Assembly: GCA_029007575.1 (NCBI GenBank)
Contig: JAQXIB010000153.1
Location: forward strand, 1 to 7,269
Direction: 5' to 3'
Source of the DNA: Clostridiales bacterium
Lineage (GTDB): Bacteria > Bacillota > Clostridia > Oscillospirales > Ruminococcaceae
Length of the DNA: 7,269 nucleotides
Both the position numbers and the translations under genes were made by a program. Within the stretch, counting starts at the first letter, position 1. Each line of letters starts with the position of its first letter. A model generated the notes under the pieces. That model worked only from the letters and a program-made list of their open reading frames with translations. It was not told where the DNA came from and searched no databases. This document shows positions 1-7,180 of this stretch, piece after piece.

Positions 1-732
1 GTCATTACGGTTTTTATGCTGTTGTTCGGCATCAACTTCAATCTTTATTACCTGATTCTGATTCGTCGGTTTCGTTCTGTTTTCCGCAGCACCGAAATGT
101 GGAGCTATATCGGGTTGGTAGCGCTTTCGGTTGCCGCTATCACCGTTAATATTTATCCGGTATATCAGAATTTTTCGGAGGCGCTGCGGTTGTCGGCGTT
201 TCAGGTGTCCTCGATCATCACCACCACCGGATACGCCACGGCGGATTTTAACCTTTGGCCCGAAATGTCCAAGGGCATTTTACTGTTTTTGATGTTTATC
301 GGCGGATGCGCCGGTTCGACAGCCGGAGGGCTGAAAGTATCGCGAGTGGTGATTTTGCTGAAGATGATCCGCAGAGAACTCAATCGTATGCTTCATCCGC
401 GTTCGGTCAGCGTAGTGAAATTCGAGGGCAAACAGGTCGATGAATCGACGCTTAACAGCGTCAGCATCTATTTTGTGCTGTATATTATCTGCTTTTGTGT
501 CATTTTCTTTGTATTGTGCTTTGAACCTTTTGATTTCGCGACCAACTTCAGCGCAACGGCAGCGTGTTTTAACAACGTGGGGCCGGGCTTCGGAGCGGTA
601 GGCCCTGCGGCAAGCTATCAAGGGTATTCCGCGTTGTCAAAAGTTGTGCTGTCGATCGCTATGCTGCTTGGCCGATTAGAAATATTTCCGTTGCTGCTTG
701 CATTTTCTCCGTCTACGTGGGCAAAAAAATAA
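1..732 (+). CDS. trkH: TrkH-family potassium uptake protein, C-terminal half (5' end outside the window)
   Basis: This is the membrane pore subunit of a Trk/Ktr-type potassium uptake system, which normally works with a cytoplasmic TrkA/KtrA regulatory ring that is not in this window. The frame is open from base 1, so the Met at 16 is internal. About 243 residues are visible of roughly 450-490 usual for the family. Two of the four pore repeats can be seen. The third has the filter-like segment TTTGYATADF (about 220-249) followed by the glycine-rich GGCAGSTAGGLK (301-336). The fourth has the filter segment NNVGPGFG (571-594). The start of the visible part, INFNLYYL, and the end, MLLGRLEIFPLLLAFSP, are typical of TrkH, so the C-terminus is complete. 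Hydrophobic helices alternate with a basic cytoplasmic stretch at about 358-400. An intrinsic terminator follows 42 nt after the stop, so this gene is not co-transcribed strongly with the ABC genes. Whether it prefers K+ alone or K+ with Na+ cannot be told from the fragment. Confidence 0.93.
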   Translation, partial: VITVFMLLFGINFNLYYLILIRRFRSVFRSTEMWSYIGLVALSVAAITVNIYPVYQNFSEALRLSAFQVSSIITTTGYATADFNLWPEMSKGILLFLMFIGGCAGSTAGGLKVSRVVILLKMIRRELNRMLHPRSVSVVKFEGKQVDESTLNSVSIYFVLYIICFCVIFFVLCFEPFDFATNFSATAACFNNVGPGFGAVGPAASYQGYSALSKVVLSIAMLLGRLEIFPLLLAFSPSTWAKK

Positions 733-774
733 TAAGATACTTTTTACTTGCCGAAGCTTATCATCGGATACGTT

Positions 775-805
775 CAAGAGTGTTCTTACAGACACTCTTG
801 TTTTT
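775..805 (+). terminator. Intrinsic terminator after trkH
   Basis: A perfect 9-bp inverted repeat, CAAGAGTGT (775-783) and ACACTCTTG (792-800), encloses an 8-nt loop and is followed directly by five T (801-805). It lies 42 nt downstream of the trkH stop and 38 nt upstream of the ABC start codon. It therefore separates the two transcription units. Confidence 0.88.
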
Positions 806-825
806 CAAATATGATTTTTGTTTGT

Positions 826-832
826 GAGAGGA
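826..832 (+). promoter_or_regulatory. Ribosome binding site that sets a TTG start
   Basis: The purine-rich GAGAGGA sits 10 nt before the TTG at 843. An in-frame stop at 825-827 leaves no other upstream start codon in this frame, and the next in-frame ATG (909) would remove 22 residues that look like the normal N-terminus of this exporter family. The ATG at 832 is in another frame and closes after 11 codons. Confidence 0.65.
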
Positions 833-842
833 TGGAACCGCT

Positions 843-2555
843 TTGCGATATCTGCTCAAAAATCTGAAAAAATATAGAAAAGAAAGCATTTTGGCGCCGC
901 TGTTCAAGATGCTGGAAGCGTTGTTTGATCTGTTTGTTCCTCTTGTGGTGCAGGATATCATCAATGTGGGCATACGGGATCATAACACCGTCTATATTTT
1001 GCAACGCTGCGGTCTGATGGTGGGGCTGGCGGTAGTTGGACTGATATGCAGTATCACTGCGCAGTATTTTTCGGCACGGGCCGCGGTCGGATGCGCTGCC
1101 GGATTAAGGCATGATTTGTTCTCTCATATCCAGACCTTGAATTTTTCGGAAATGGATCAGATCGGAACCAGTACGCTGATTACCCGAATGACCAGCGATA
1201 TCAATCAGGTGCAGAACGGACTCAATATGTTTTTGAGATTGTTTCTGCGCAGTCCGTTTATTGTGTTTGGCGCCATGATCATGGCGTTTACCATCCATCC
1301 GCGTCTTGCTTTGATTTTTGCGGTAATCATTCCGGTTTTGTTTGTGATCATCTTCGGCATCATGAAGTGGACTTCGCCCCTGTATAAGAAAGTGCAGACG
1401 AAGCTGGATACGGTATTGGGAATTACAAGGGAAAATCTATCCGGCGTGCGGGTCGTTCGTGCGTTCAATAAGGAGCAATCCGAAACGGAGCGCTTTCAGG
1501 AATCCAACGAGCAGCTCAACAGAGAGCAACTGCATGTCGGACGAATATCGGGACTGATGAATCCGCTGACCTATGCGGTGGTGAATCTGGGTATCATTGC
1601 CATTTTATATATGGGCGGCGCAGCCGTAAACAGTGGCAGTCTGATGGACGGCAGTGTGATCGCGCTCATTAACTACGCCAGTCAGATTTTGGTGGAATTG
1701 ATCAAACTGGCCAATACCGTGGTGTTGATCAGTCGGGCGCTTGCGAGCTTAAGCCGCGTGGAGATGGTGCTGGACACAAAGCCGTCTATGATTTTTCCCA
1801 ACTCTCCTTCCCCGACGCCGGCCAGCGAGGAAGCTGTTCGGTTTGATCACGTCAATCTCAGGTATGCGGGAGCCGGCGAAGACAGTTTGACCGACGTCTC
1901 TTTTTGTGCCATGCGGGGACAGACTATCGGTGTGATCGGCGGTACCGGCAGTGGAAAAACCAGTTTAGTCAGTTTGATCCCCCGCTTTTATGACGCGACC
2001 GGCGGGAAAATTACATTGGAGGGTAAGCCAATCACAGCTTGGGCCAAGGAAGAACTCCGTGGTCATGTAGGGGTCGTTCCACAGCGGGCACAGTTGTTTA
2101 CCGGCACGATTCGATCGAATTTGCTGTGGGGCAATCCCGACGCCTCCGAGGAACAGCTTGAGAAAGCACTGGAAACGGCGCAGGCGCTTGATTTTGTCCG
2201 CAAAAAGCCGCTTGGCTTAGACGAGCCGGTGGAACAGGGCGGGCGTAACTTTTCCGGTGGGCAGAAACAGCGCTTGACCATCGCCAGAGCATTGGTAAAA
2301 GAGCCGGAGATTTTGATTCTGGATGACAGCGCCAGCGCATTGGATTTTGCTACCGACGCCGCATTGCGCAAGGCGCTGCGCACGCTGCCGGAGCATATCA
2401 CGGTGTTTATCGTTTCTCAAAGGACCTCCAGCCTGCAGCACGCCGATCAGATTTTAGTGCTGGAGGACGGCCGTTTGGCAGGAGGCGGCTCTCATGCCGC
2501 TTTGCTGGAAAGCTGTCAGGTGTATCGGGAAATTTACGAAAGTCAATTCAAGTAA
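843..2555 (+). CDS. ABC exporter half-transporter with a degenerate ATP site (first subunit of a heterodimer)
   Basis: A type IV (ABCB-like) exporter of 570 residues, the normal length for a fused membrane-plus-ATPase half. The membrane domain covers about residues 1-310 with six likely helices (near 16-40, 56-76, 128-150, 154-175, 241-263, 270-292). The ATPase domain covers about 330-570. Visible motifs are A-loop Tyr341, Walker A GGTGSGKT (366-373), Q-loop Gln414, signature FSGGQ (470-474), Walker B ending in Asp494, and D-loop SALD (498-501). The residue after the Walker B aspartate is Asp495 rather than the catalytic Glu, and the switch position reads SQR (Gln526) rather than His. Both changes are known in the non-catalytic site of heterodimeric exporters such as TM287/288 and LmrCD, so they are not signs of decay. 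The start is TTG at 843, chosen from the ribosome binding site and N-terminal match. The second exporter gene follows after 52 nt and is the probable partner. The substrate is unknown: drugs, peptides or lipids are all possible. Confidence 0.93.
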   Translation: MRYLLKNLKKYRKESILAPLFKMLEALFDLFVPLVVQDIINVGIRDHNTVYILQRCGLMVGLAVVGLICSITAQYFSARAAVGCAAGLRHDLFSHIQTLNFSEMDQIGTSTLITRMTSDINQVQNGLNMFLRLFLRSPFIVFGAMIMAFTIHPRLALIFAVIIPVLFVIIFGIMKWTSPLYKKVQTKLDTVLGITRENLSGVRVVRAFNKEQSETERFQESNEQLNREQLHVGRISGLMNPLTYAVVNLGIIAILYMGGAAVNSGSLMDGSVIALINYASQILVELIKLANTVVLISRALASLSRVEMVLDTKPSMIFPNSPSPTPASEEAVRFDHVNLRYAGAGEDSLTDVSFCAMRGQTIGVIGGTGSGKTSLVSLIPRFYDATGGKITLEGKPITAWAKEELRGHVGVVPQRAQLFTGTIRSNLLWGNPDASEEQLEKALETAQALDFVRKKPLGLDEPVEQGGRNFSGGQKQRLTIARALVKEPEILILDDSASALDFATDAALRKALRTLPEHITVFIVSQRTSSLQHADQILVLEDGRLAGGGSHAALLESCQVYREIYESQFK

Positions 2556-2592
2556 TGACAGACGATGACGGAGAAAATACAGATTTTAGGAA

Positions 2593-2598
2593 AGAGGG
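2593..2598 (+). promoter_or_regulatory. Ribosome binding site of the second ABC gene
   Basis: AGAGGG lies 9 nt before the ATG at 2608, inside the 52-nt gap between the two ABC genes. No terminator or convincing promoter is visible in the gap, which supports one transcript for both genes. Confidence 0.55.
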
Positions 2599-2607
2599 CA
2601 GGTTAGG

Positions 2608-4386
2608 ATGTCCGCGAAACAAGAAAATAGATTGAGCCGTGAAGAAAGCCGCAGGACACTGCGGCGGGTATTGCATTTGATCCGGCCTTATCTTATTTAT
2701 ATCATATCAAGCTTGCTGTGCGCCGTTGTCAGTGTGGTGGCGCAGTTGTTGGTGCCGATTTTTTGCGGGGACGCCATTGATGTAATGATCGGCGCCGGCA
2801 GGGTGGTTTTTGCAAGCATTATTCGCATGATCATTGCGATTGCGGCGGCAACCGGCATTACGGCGGCGGCACAATGGATACTGTCGGTTTGCAACAATCG
2901 GATCGTTTTCGGCGTCTCACGGGATTTGCGCAACGCGGCAATTCGAAAAATCCAGACATTGCCGTTTTCCTATCTGGATGTGCACCCCTCCGGAGATTTG
3001 GTCAGCCGCATCATTGCCGATGTCGATACTTTCGCGGATGGGCTGCTGATGGGCTTTACCCAACTGTTTACCGGTGTTTTGACGATCTTGGGCACACTGG
3101 GATTTATGATATCGGTAAACCTGCCGATTACCTTGGTGGTCGTTTGTCTGACGCCGCTCAGTCTGTTTGTGGCAAGCTTTATTGCCCGTCATACCTACCG
3201 GCACTTTCAGCGGCAGACAGCAGTGCGGGGAGAGCAAACTGCGCTGATCAATGAAATGATTTCGGGGCAGAAGGTTGTGCAGGCATTCGGACACGAAGCA
3301 GAAAGTCTGAACACCTTTGACGAAGTCAATGACCGCTTGCAGAGTGCCAGTATGAAAGCAGTATTCTTTTCCAGCTTGACCAATCCCTGCACCCGTTTTG
3401 TCAACAGCATGGTCTATGTCGGAGTAGGCTTGACCGGCGCGTTGTTTGCCATATCGGGCGGTATCAGCGTAGGGCAGCTCAGCGTGTTTTTGAGCTATGC
3501 CAACCAATATGCCAAGCCGTTTAATGAGATTTCGGGCGTGGTGACCGAATTGCAGAATGCGTTAGCCTGTGCCGCGCGGGTGTTTCAACTGCTGGATGAG
3601 CAGGATGAGATACCGGATTCCGAGCAGGCGGCTGTTCTGGAAAGCGACGGACGGGTGGCGTTGGAGCAGGTGTCTTTCCGATATGTTCCGGAGCGACCGC
3701 TGATAGAGAATTTTACCTTGGCAGTCAAACCGGGACAGCGCATTGCGCTTGTCGGGCCGACCGGATGCGGAAAAACGACCTTGATCAACTTGTTGATGCG
3801 GTTTTACGACGTGGACAGCGGCAGCATCAAAGTGTCGGGACAGGATATCCGTCAAGTGACCCGCGCTTCGTTACGGCGCAATTACGGTATGGTCTTGCAG
3901 GATACTTGGCTGAAAGCCGGTACCATTCGGGAGAATATCGCCTACGGCAAGCCGGATGCCACAGAGGAAGAAATTGTTGCCGCGGCTAAAGCGGCGCACG
4001 CCGACAGCTATATCAGGCGGCTGCCGCAGGGATACGATACCGTCATTACTGAGGACGGCGGAAATATCAGTCAGGGGCAGAAACAGCTTTTGTGTATTGC
4101 CCGGGTAATGCTTTGCCTGCCGCCGATGCTGATTTTGGATGAAGCGACCAGCAGTATTGATACCCGCACCGAAATTAAGATTCAATCTGCCTTTGCCCGC
4201 ATGATGGAGGGCAGGACCAGTTTTATTGTAGCGCATCGTCTTTCTACCATTCGAGAGGCAAATGTGATTTTGGTGATGAAGGACGGCCATATCATAGAGC
4301 AGGGCGATCATCAATCCCTCATGGCTCAGAACGGGTTTTACGCGAATCTTTATAACAGTCAGTTTGACACGACCGCACAGACTTAA
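2608..4386 (+). CDS. ABC exporter half-transporter with canonical catalytic residues (second subunit of a heterodimer)
   Basis: The second half-exporter has 592 residues, slightly longer at its N-terminus, which is charged and cytoplasmic (about residues 1-26). Six likely membrane helices follow (near 27-52, 68-92, 148-170, 172-195, 258-284, 286-310), then the ATPase domain from about 345. Visible motifs are A-loop Tyr359, Walker A GPTGCGKT (383-390), Q-loop Gln431, Walker B LILDE with catalytic Glu512, D-loop SSID (515-518) and switch His543. The signature is ISQGQ (487-491) in place of the usual LSGGQ. In a head-to-tail ATPase dimer this altered signature would face the degenerate Walker motifs of the upstream protein, while the intact FSGGQ upstream would face the complete catalytic residues here. 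The pair therefore predicts one active and one structural ATP site. The family includes multidrug exporters, but the cargo cannot be read from sequence. A hairpin terminator begins at the stop codon. Confidence 0.94.
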   Translation: MSAKQENRLSREESRRTLRRVLHLIRPYLIYIISSLLCAVVSVVAQLLVPIFCGDAIDVMIGAGRVVFASIIRMIIAIAAATGITAAAQWILSVCNNRIVFGVSRDLRNAAIRKIQTLPFSYLDVHPSGDLVSRIIADVDTFADGLLMGFTQLFTGVLTILGTLGFMISVNLPITLVVVCLTPLSLFVASFIARHTYRHFQRQTAVRGEQTALINEMISGQKVVQAFGHEAESLNTFDEVNDRLQSASMKAVFFSSLTNPCTRFVNSMVYVGVGLTGALFAISGGISVGQLSVFLSYANQYAKPFNEISGVVTELQNALACAARVFQLLDEQDEIPDSEQAAVLESDGRVALEQVSFRYVPERPLIENFTLAVKPGQRIALVGPTGCGKTTLINLLMRFYDVDSGSIKVSGQDIRQVTRASLRRNYGMVLQDTWLKAGTIRENIAYGKPDATEEEIVAAAKAAHADSYIRRLPQGYDTVITEDGGNISQGQKQLLCIARVMLCLPPMLILDEATSSIDTRTEIKIQSAFARMMEGRTSFIVAHRLSTIREANVILVMKDGHIIEQGDHQSLMAQNGFYANLYNSQFDTTAQT

Positions 4387-4415
4387 GGGGCTGCCTTCAT
4401 GCGACAGCCCCTTTT
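4385..4415 (+). terminator. Intrinsic terminator of the ABC operon, between convergent genes
   Basis: GGGGCTG (4387-4393) pairs with CAGCCCC (4405-4411) around an 11-nt loop. Two A-T pairs extend the stem using the end of the stop codon, and TTTT (4412-4415) follows. The convergent DUF2935 gene ends at 4422, so its transcript also runs into the stem. On that strand the sequence after the hairpin is TTAAGTCT, a poor U-tract, so termination should be stronger for the plus strand. Confidence 0.85.
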
Positions 4416-4421
4416 GTGCTT

Positions 4422-5318
4422 TTATTCCCGTAATAAGCGGATATAGTGATTGGCTTCCCGCAGGACATGATCTGCCAGAAGAGGCAGAATGACTGAACGG
4501 ATTTTGCAATTTTGAATTCCCTGCGCACCGGTGGCTTTAAAGTCCCGGAATTTTATGGTTTCCTGTAACGATTCACGGCGCATCAATGTTTGATCGCTTA
4601 CCTCCCTGGCTCTTGCCAGCAAGGTCGCGTAATCCTTGGCAAATCCGTCTGAGGTTTGGATCAAATCGTTTTCGCACGGATCCAGTAATCCGCGGATAAA
4701 TAAAGCGTGTTCCATCATGATTTGATTCCAGAAAACTTCCGTTTCTCTCATGAAACCGCATTCCAAGTCTTTGCCGTTTTCCAGCGCACAGACAAACGTC
4801 TGATACAGCCTTGCTTCCCGCAGGATATGCTCGATCAGCAGCGGATAGTTCATGGTGAACATCTGACAGCGGAGCATTCCGCCAAGCGTTCTTTCTTTGA
4901 GCCGGATCAAGCCGTCCAGCAGCCGCAGCGCGGTTTGATTCAACTTTTTGACCTGACAGATCAGTTCGTCGGTGATGCAGTCATTTCGTCCGCAGCGCAG
5001 ACGAGCTTGCAGTGCCGTGATGCGCGGATTGATCGCAATACCGGTAAAGCACGCGGTTTGCCGTTCTGCTCCGGCAGTAAACTCGGTCAGGATTTCCCCT
5101 GATGCAAGTACTTTTCCGTCCATGATCCCATCGCTGAGCGGGATGACTTGAAGCAGCAGCCGTTCAAATTCCTGCTTATAATGTTCTGCCTCCTGAGCCA
5201 GAGACGCATGAACCGGTGTGTATGCTGCCTCCATAAACAGAGCGTGCTCTTTCATGATTCTTGCAAAAAATAAATGCAATGCTAAAGATTGTTCTACATA
5301 ATTTTTGTTGCAGTCCAA
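4422..5318 (-). CDS. DUF2935 family protein, two ferritin-like repeats
   Basis: A soluble, helical protein of 298 residues with no signal peptide or membrane segment. It is an internal duplication. Repeat 1 has FFARIMKEHALFMEA (about 17-31, Glu24-His25) and LIEHILREARLY (161-172, His164, Glu168). Repeat 2 has FWNQIMMEHALFIRG (196-210, Glu203-His204) and LLADHVLREANHY (280-292, His284, Glu288). Paired Glu-His and His-x-x-x-Glu motifs on neighbouring helices are what a metal-binding four-helix bundle would use, and DUF2935 proteins of Bacillota are regarded as ferritin-like. Metal binding here is inference. The protein has ten cysteines, many for a cytosolic protein of this size. The start is TTG at 5318, fixed by a strong ribosome binding site 7 nt upstream. 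The gene diverges from pepD and converges on the ABC operon, so it is probably transcribed alone. Its biological role is not known; links to sporulation or oxidative stress would be guesses. Confidence 0.88.
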   Translation of the reverse strand: MDCNKNYVEQSLALHLFFARIMKEHALFMEAAYTPVHASLAQEAEHYKQEFERLLLQVIPLSDGIMDGKVLASGEILTEFTAGAERQTACFTGIAINPRITALQARLRCGRNDCITDELICQVKKLNQTALRLLDGLIRLKERTLGGMLRCQMFTMNYPLLIEHILREARLYQTFVCALENGKDLECGFMRETEVFWNQIMMEHALFIRGLLDPCENDLIQTSDGFAKDYATLLARAREVSDQTLMRRESLQETIKFRDFKATGAQGIQNCKIRSVILPLLADHVLREANHYIRLLRE

Positions 5319-5325
5319 AGTGATT

Positions 5326-5333
5326 CCTCCTTT
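5326..5333 (-). promoter_or_regulatory. Strong ribosome binding site that sets a TTG start for the DUF2935 gene
   Basis: Read on the minus strand, AAAGGAGG (5333 to 5326) is a full-length Shine-Dalgarno match placed 7 nt before the TTG at 5318. This strongly supports TTG initiation, and no ATG competes nearby in frame. Confidence 0.85.
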
Positions 5334-5376
5334 ATCATAATAGGGGATAAACCAGTATATGCTTTGGCGCTGCGTC

Positions 5377-5405
5377 TTGCTATTCCTTGCAGGATTTGAT
5401 ATAAT
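5377..5405 (+). promoter_or_regulatory. Housekeeping sigma promoter for pepD
   Basis: TTGCTA (5377-5382) and TATAAT (5400-5405) are separated by exactly 17 nt, and a TG one base before the -10 box makes it an extended -10 promoter. Transcription should start near 5412, giving a leader of about 110 nt before the pepD start. A second, weaker -35-like TTGCAC lies at 5431 with no good -10 box. Confidence 0.75.
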
Positions 5406-5444
5406 TTATATTGTTTATTACCAAATGTATTTGCACCTTTTTGT

Positions 5445-5475
5445 AGCAGAATGATATTTTTCTGCTTTTCAGAAA
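5445..5475 (+). other. Two mutually exclusive hairpins in the pepD leader
   Basis: AGCAGAA (5445-5451) can pair with TTCTGCT (5460-5466): 7 bp with an 8-nt loop, and the 3' end of the stem runs into TTTT (5466-5469), like a weak terminator. The same central bases, TTTCTG (5459-5464), can instead pair with CAGAAA (5470-5475): 6 bp with a 5-nt loop. The element lies about 35 nt after the predicted transcript start. Both stems are short and A-T rich, so function is uncertain. Confidence 0.35.
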
Positions 5476-5517
5476 TAATAACAGCGAAATAGCCGTGAAG
5501 GATGCACAGTAAGAGAA

Positions 5518-5523
5518 AAGGAG
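5518..5523 (+). promoter_or_regulatory. Shine-Dalgarno sequence of pepD, awkwardly spaced
   Basis: AAGGAG ends one base before the ATG at 5525 and 13 nt before the in-frame ATG at 5537. Neither spacing is ideal. An alternative, AAGAG (5511-5515), is 9 nt before 5525. The true start could be either ATG; the difference is four residues. Confidence 0.5.
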
Positions 5524-5524
5524 A

Positions 5525-6991
5525 ATGTCTGTTTTTATGAGTGATTTAATAAGAGACCGTCAACCGGCGTCTATGTTTCGATATTTTGAGCAAATCAGCG
5601 CGATCCCGCGCGGTTCCGGAAACGAAAAGGCAGTCAGCGATTATCTTTGCCGTTTTGCTGAGGACAAAGGATTGGAATATCATCAGGATGCCTTGTATAA
5701 TGTGATTATCAAAAAGCCGGGCAGCGCCGGAGCCGAGCAGAAACCGGCCGTCATGCTTCAGGGACATCTGGATATGGTTTGTGAAAAGAACGGTGATTGT
5801 CTGCATGATTTTGAGCATGACGGACTGCGGCTTATCGTAAAGGACGGATTTTTGTCGGCAGAGGGAACCACACTCGGCGGAGATAACGGGATAGCGGTTG
5901 CCATGATGATGGCTTTGCTTGCGGATGATACTCTTATCCATCCACCGCTGGAATGCGTTTTTACGGTACAGGAGGAGGTCGGATTGGTCGGCGCATCTTC
6001 ACTGGATGGGAGCTTGCTCTCTGCCCGTACCATGATCAACCTCGATTCGGAGGAAGAGGGAATTGCAACGGTGAGCTGCGCCGGCGGTTTGCGGATGCAG
6101 TTTGACCGGCAAGCCAAATGGCAGAGCGGGATCGGGAAAAGCGGACTTTTGATCAAAATCAGTGGGCTTCCCGGCGGACATTCGGGGATGGATATTGATA
6201 AAGGGAGAACCAATGCCAATCAACTGATGGGGCGGGTGTTGGCGTCTTTGCCGGAGCCGTTCGATATCGCTGATATTAAGGGCGGCAACAAGGATAACGC
6301 CATTCCGCGGGAAGCAGAGGCACTGCTTGCTTTTGACAGCGAGGATGCCAAAAAGCAGGCGGAGCATTTTCTGGATGCGATGCTTGCCGATCTGAGAGAA
6401 GAAATCTCTGCCGCAGAGCCGGCGTTTGCTTTAAAATGGGAATCCGCGTTGCTTCCGGAGCGCTTGCTGGATCGGGATACTGCCGTCGCATTGGTGCGAC
6501 TGCTTTATTTAGCTCCGAACGGCGTGCTTAGCCGAAATATCAAACAGGGCGGATTTGTTGTCACTTCCTCGAATTTGGGCGTGGTGCGCATGACGGAATC
6601 AGGGGTGCAGGTCGTGATCTCTCCCCGTAGTTCATCGGCTTCTTTGCAGGCGGAAATCAAACAGCGTTTGTCTTTGCTTGGTCAGTTGTTCGGCTTTACC
6701 GTTTCCTGTAACGGTGAATATCCGGGCTGGAATTATGCGGAATGTTCTCCGATACGCGATTGTTTTGTGAGCAGTTATCGTGCGCTGTTCGGGCAGGAAC
6801 TGAAGCTCGAGGCGATCCATGCGGGATTGGAATGCGGTTTGTTTCAGGCAAAGCTGCCGGGTTTGGATGCCATTGCGATCGGGCCGACGATCCTCGACTG
6901 CCATACGCCGCAGGAACGGTTGGATCTTGCTTCTTGTGAGCGCACATGGCTGCTGGTTACCGATGTGCTGAACAGGATGGCAGAGAAATAA
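5525..6991 (+). CDS. pepD: Aminoacyl-histidine dipeptidase (beta-Ala-His dipeptidase, peptidase family M20)
   Basis: A cytosolic di-zinc peptidase that cleaves Xaa-His and other dipeptides (carnosinase-like), feeding amino acids from imported peptides into metabolism. It has 488 residues, close to the usual length of about 480-490. The catalytic domain is split around a lid and dimerisation domain, roughly residues 205-385, which opens near PGGHSG (216-221). All expected M20 residues are present: HLD (His81, Asp83), bridging Asp120 in GGDNG, general base Glu150 and ligand Glu151 in QEEVGL, Asp174 in NLDSEEEG, and His460 in the C-terminal LDCHTPQE. IPRGSGNEKAVSDYL (27-41) and IHAGLECGLF (431-440) are also typical of PepD. 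The start is uncertain between 5525 and 5537. The gene is monocistronic as far as can be seen, with its own promoter upstream. No clear hairpin terminator follows the stop. Confidence 0.95.
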   Translation: MSVFMSDLIRDRQPASMFRYFEQISAIPRGSGNEKAVSDYLCRFAEDKGLEYHQDALYNVIIKKPGSAGAEQKPAVMLQGHLDMVCEKNGDCLHDFEHDGLRLIVKDGFLSAEGTTLGGDNGIAVAMMMALLADDTLIHPPLECVFTVQEEVGLVGASSLDGSLLSARTMINLDSEEEGIATVSCAGGLRMQFDRQAKWQSGIGKSGLLIKISGLPGGHSGMDIDKGRTNANQLMGRVLASLPEPFDIADIKGGNKDNAIPREAEALLAFDSEDAKKQAEHFLDAMLADLREEISAAEPAFALKWESALLPERLLDRDTAVALVRLLYLAPNGVLSRNIKQGGFVVTSSNLGVVRMTESGVQVVISPRSSSASLQAEIKQRLSLLGQLFGFTVSCNGEYPGWNYAECSPIRDCFVSSYRALFGQELKLEAIHAGLECGLFQAKLPGLDAIAIGPTILDCHTPQERLDLASCERTWLLVTDVLNRMAEK

Positions 6992-7138
6992 CCGTTTGAT
7001 GCTTTCTTTGTTATCTTTCCTGTATCACAGATCTTCCATTATGCTTTTGTAATAGTTCCGCGGTGGCTTAGGCGCTTTCGTAGAAAAAAGGACGATTCAC
7101 GCGTTGCAGACAGAATAACACCGTCTTTCGGAAATGGG

Positions 7139-7167
7139 TTGACTTGGCTGTGGACTTGACTTATAAT
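7139..7167 (+). promoter_or_regulatory. Near-consensus sigma-A promoter firing out of the right edge
   Basis: TTGACT (7139-7144) and TATAAT (7162-7167) are 17 nt apart: 11 of 12 consensus bases with ideal spacing. Transcription should start near 7174. A second copy of TTGACTT (7156-7162) sits in the spacer and touches the -10 box. The interval between pepD and this promoter (6992-7138) shows nothing else I can support. Confidence 0.8.
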
Positions 7168-7180
7168 ATATATGGAAATA

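Noticed and set aside
785..815. Promoter for the ABC operon (TATGAT at 810-815)
   Set aside because: The -10-like box is reasonable, but the best -35 candidates (CTTACA or TTACAG) are weak, poorly spaced and lie inside the trkH terminator. The operon promoter remains unlocated.
832..867. Eleven-codon reading frame from ATG 832 overlapping the ABC start, as a possible leader peptide
   Set aside because: The purine-rich site directly abuts this ATG, leaving no spacer, and the same site is well placed for the TTG at 843.
2322..2430. The altered Walker B and switch residues as evidence that the first ABC gene is a decaying pseudogene
   Set aside because: The frame is intact, all other motifs are present, and the changes are the established pattern of the non-catalytic site in heterodimeric exporters.
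2917..3507. Minus-strand open frame of 196 codons inside the second ABC gene
   Set aside because: It is an antisense shadow of a clearly conserved coding sequence, with no family resemblance and a composition expected from the reverse complement. The same applies to the 212-codon minus-strand frame at 3871-4509.
5354..5359. Minus-strand -10 box TATACT for the DUF2935 gene
   Set aside because: The hexamer is good and suitably placed about 35 nt from the start codon, but no -35 box is found 16-18 nt upstream, so I do not list it as a promoter.
6992..7138. Terminator or small gene between pepD and the right-edge promoter
   Set aside because: I found no hairpin with a T-tract and no start codon with a ribosome binding site. 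Short complementary pieces such as AGAC and GTCT are too small to count.
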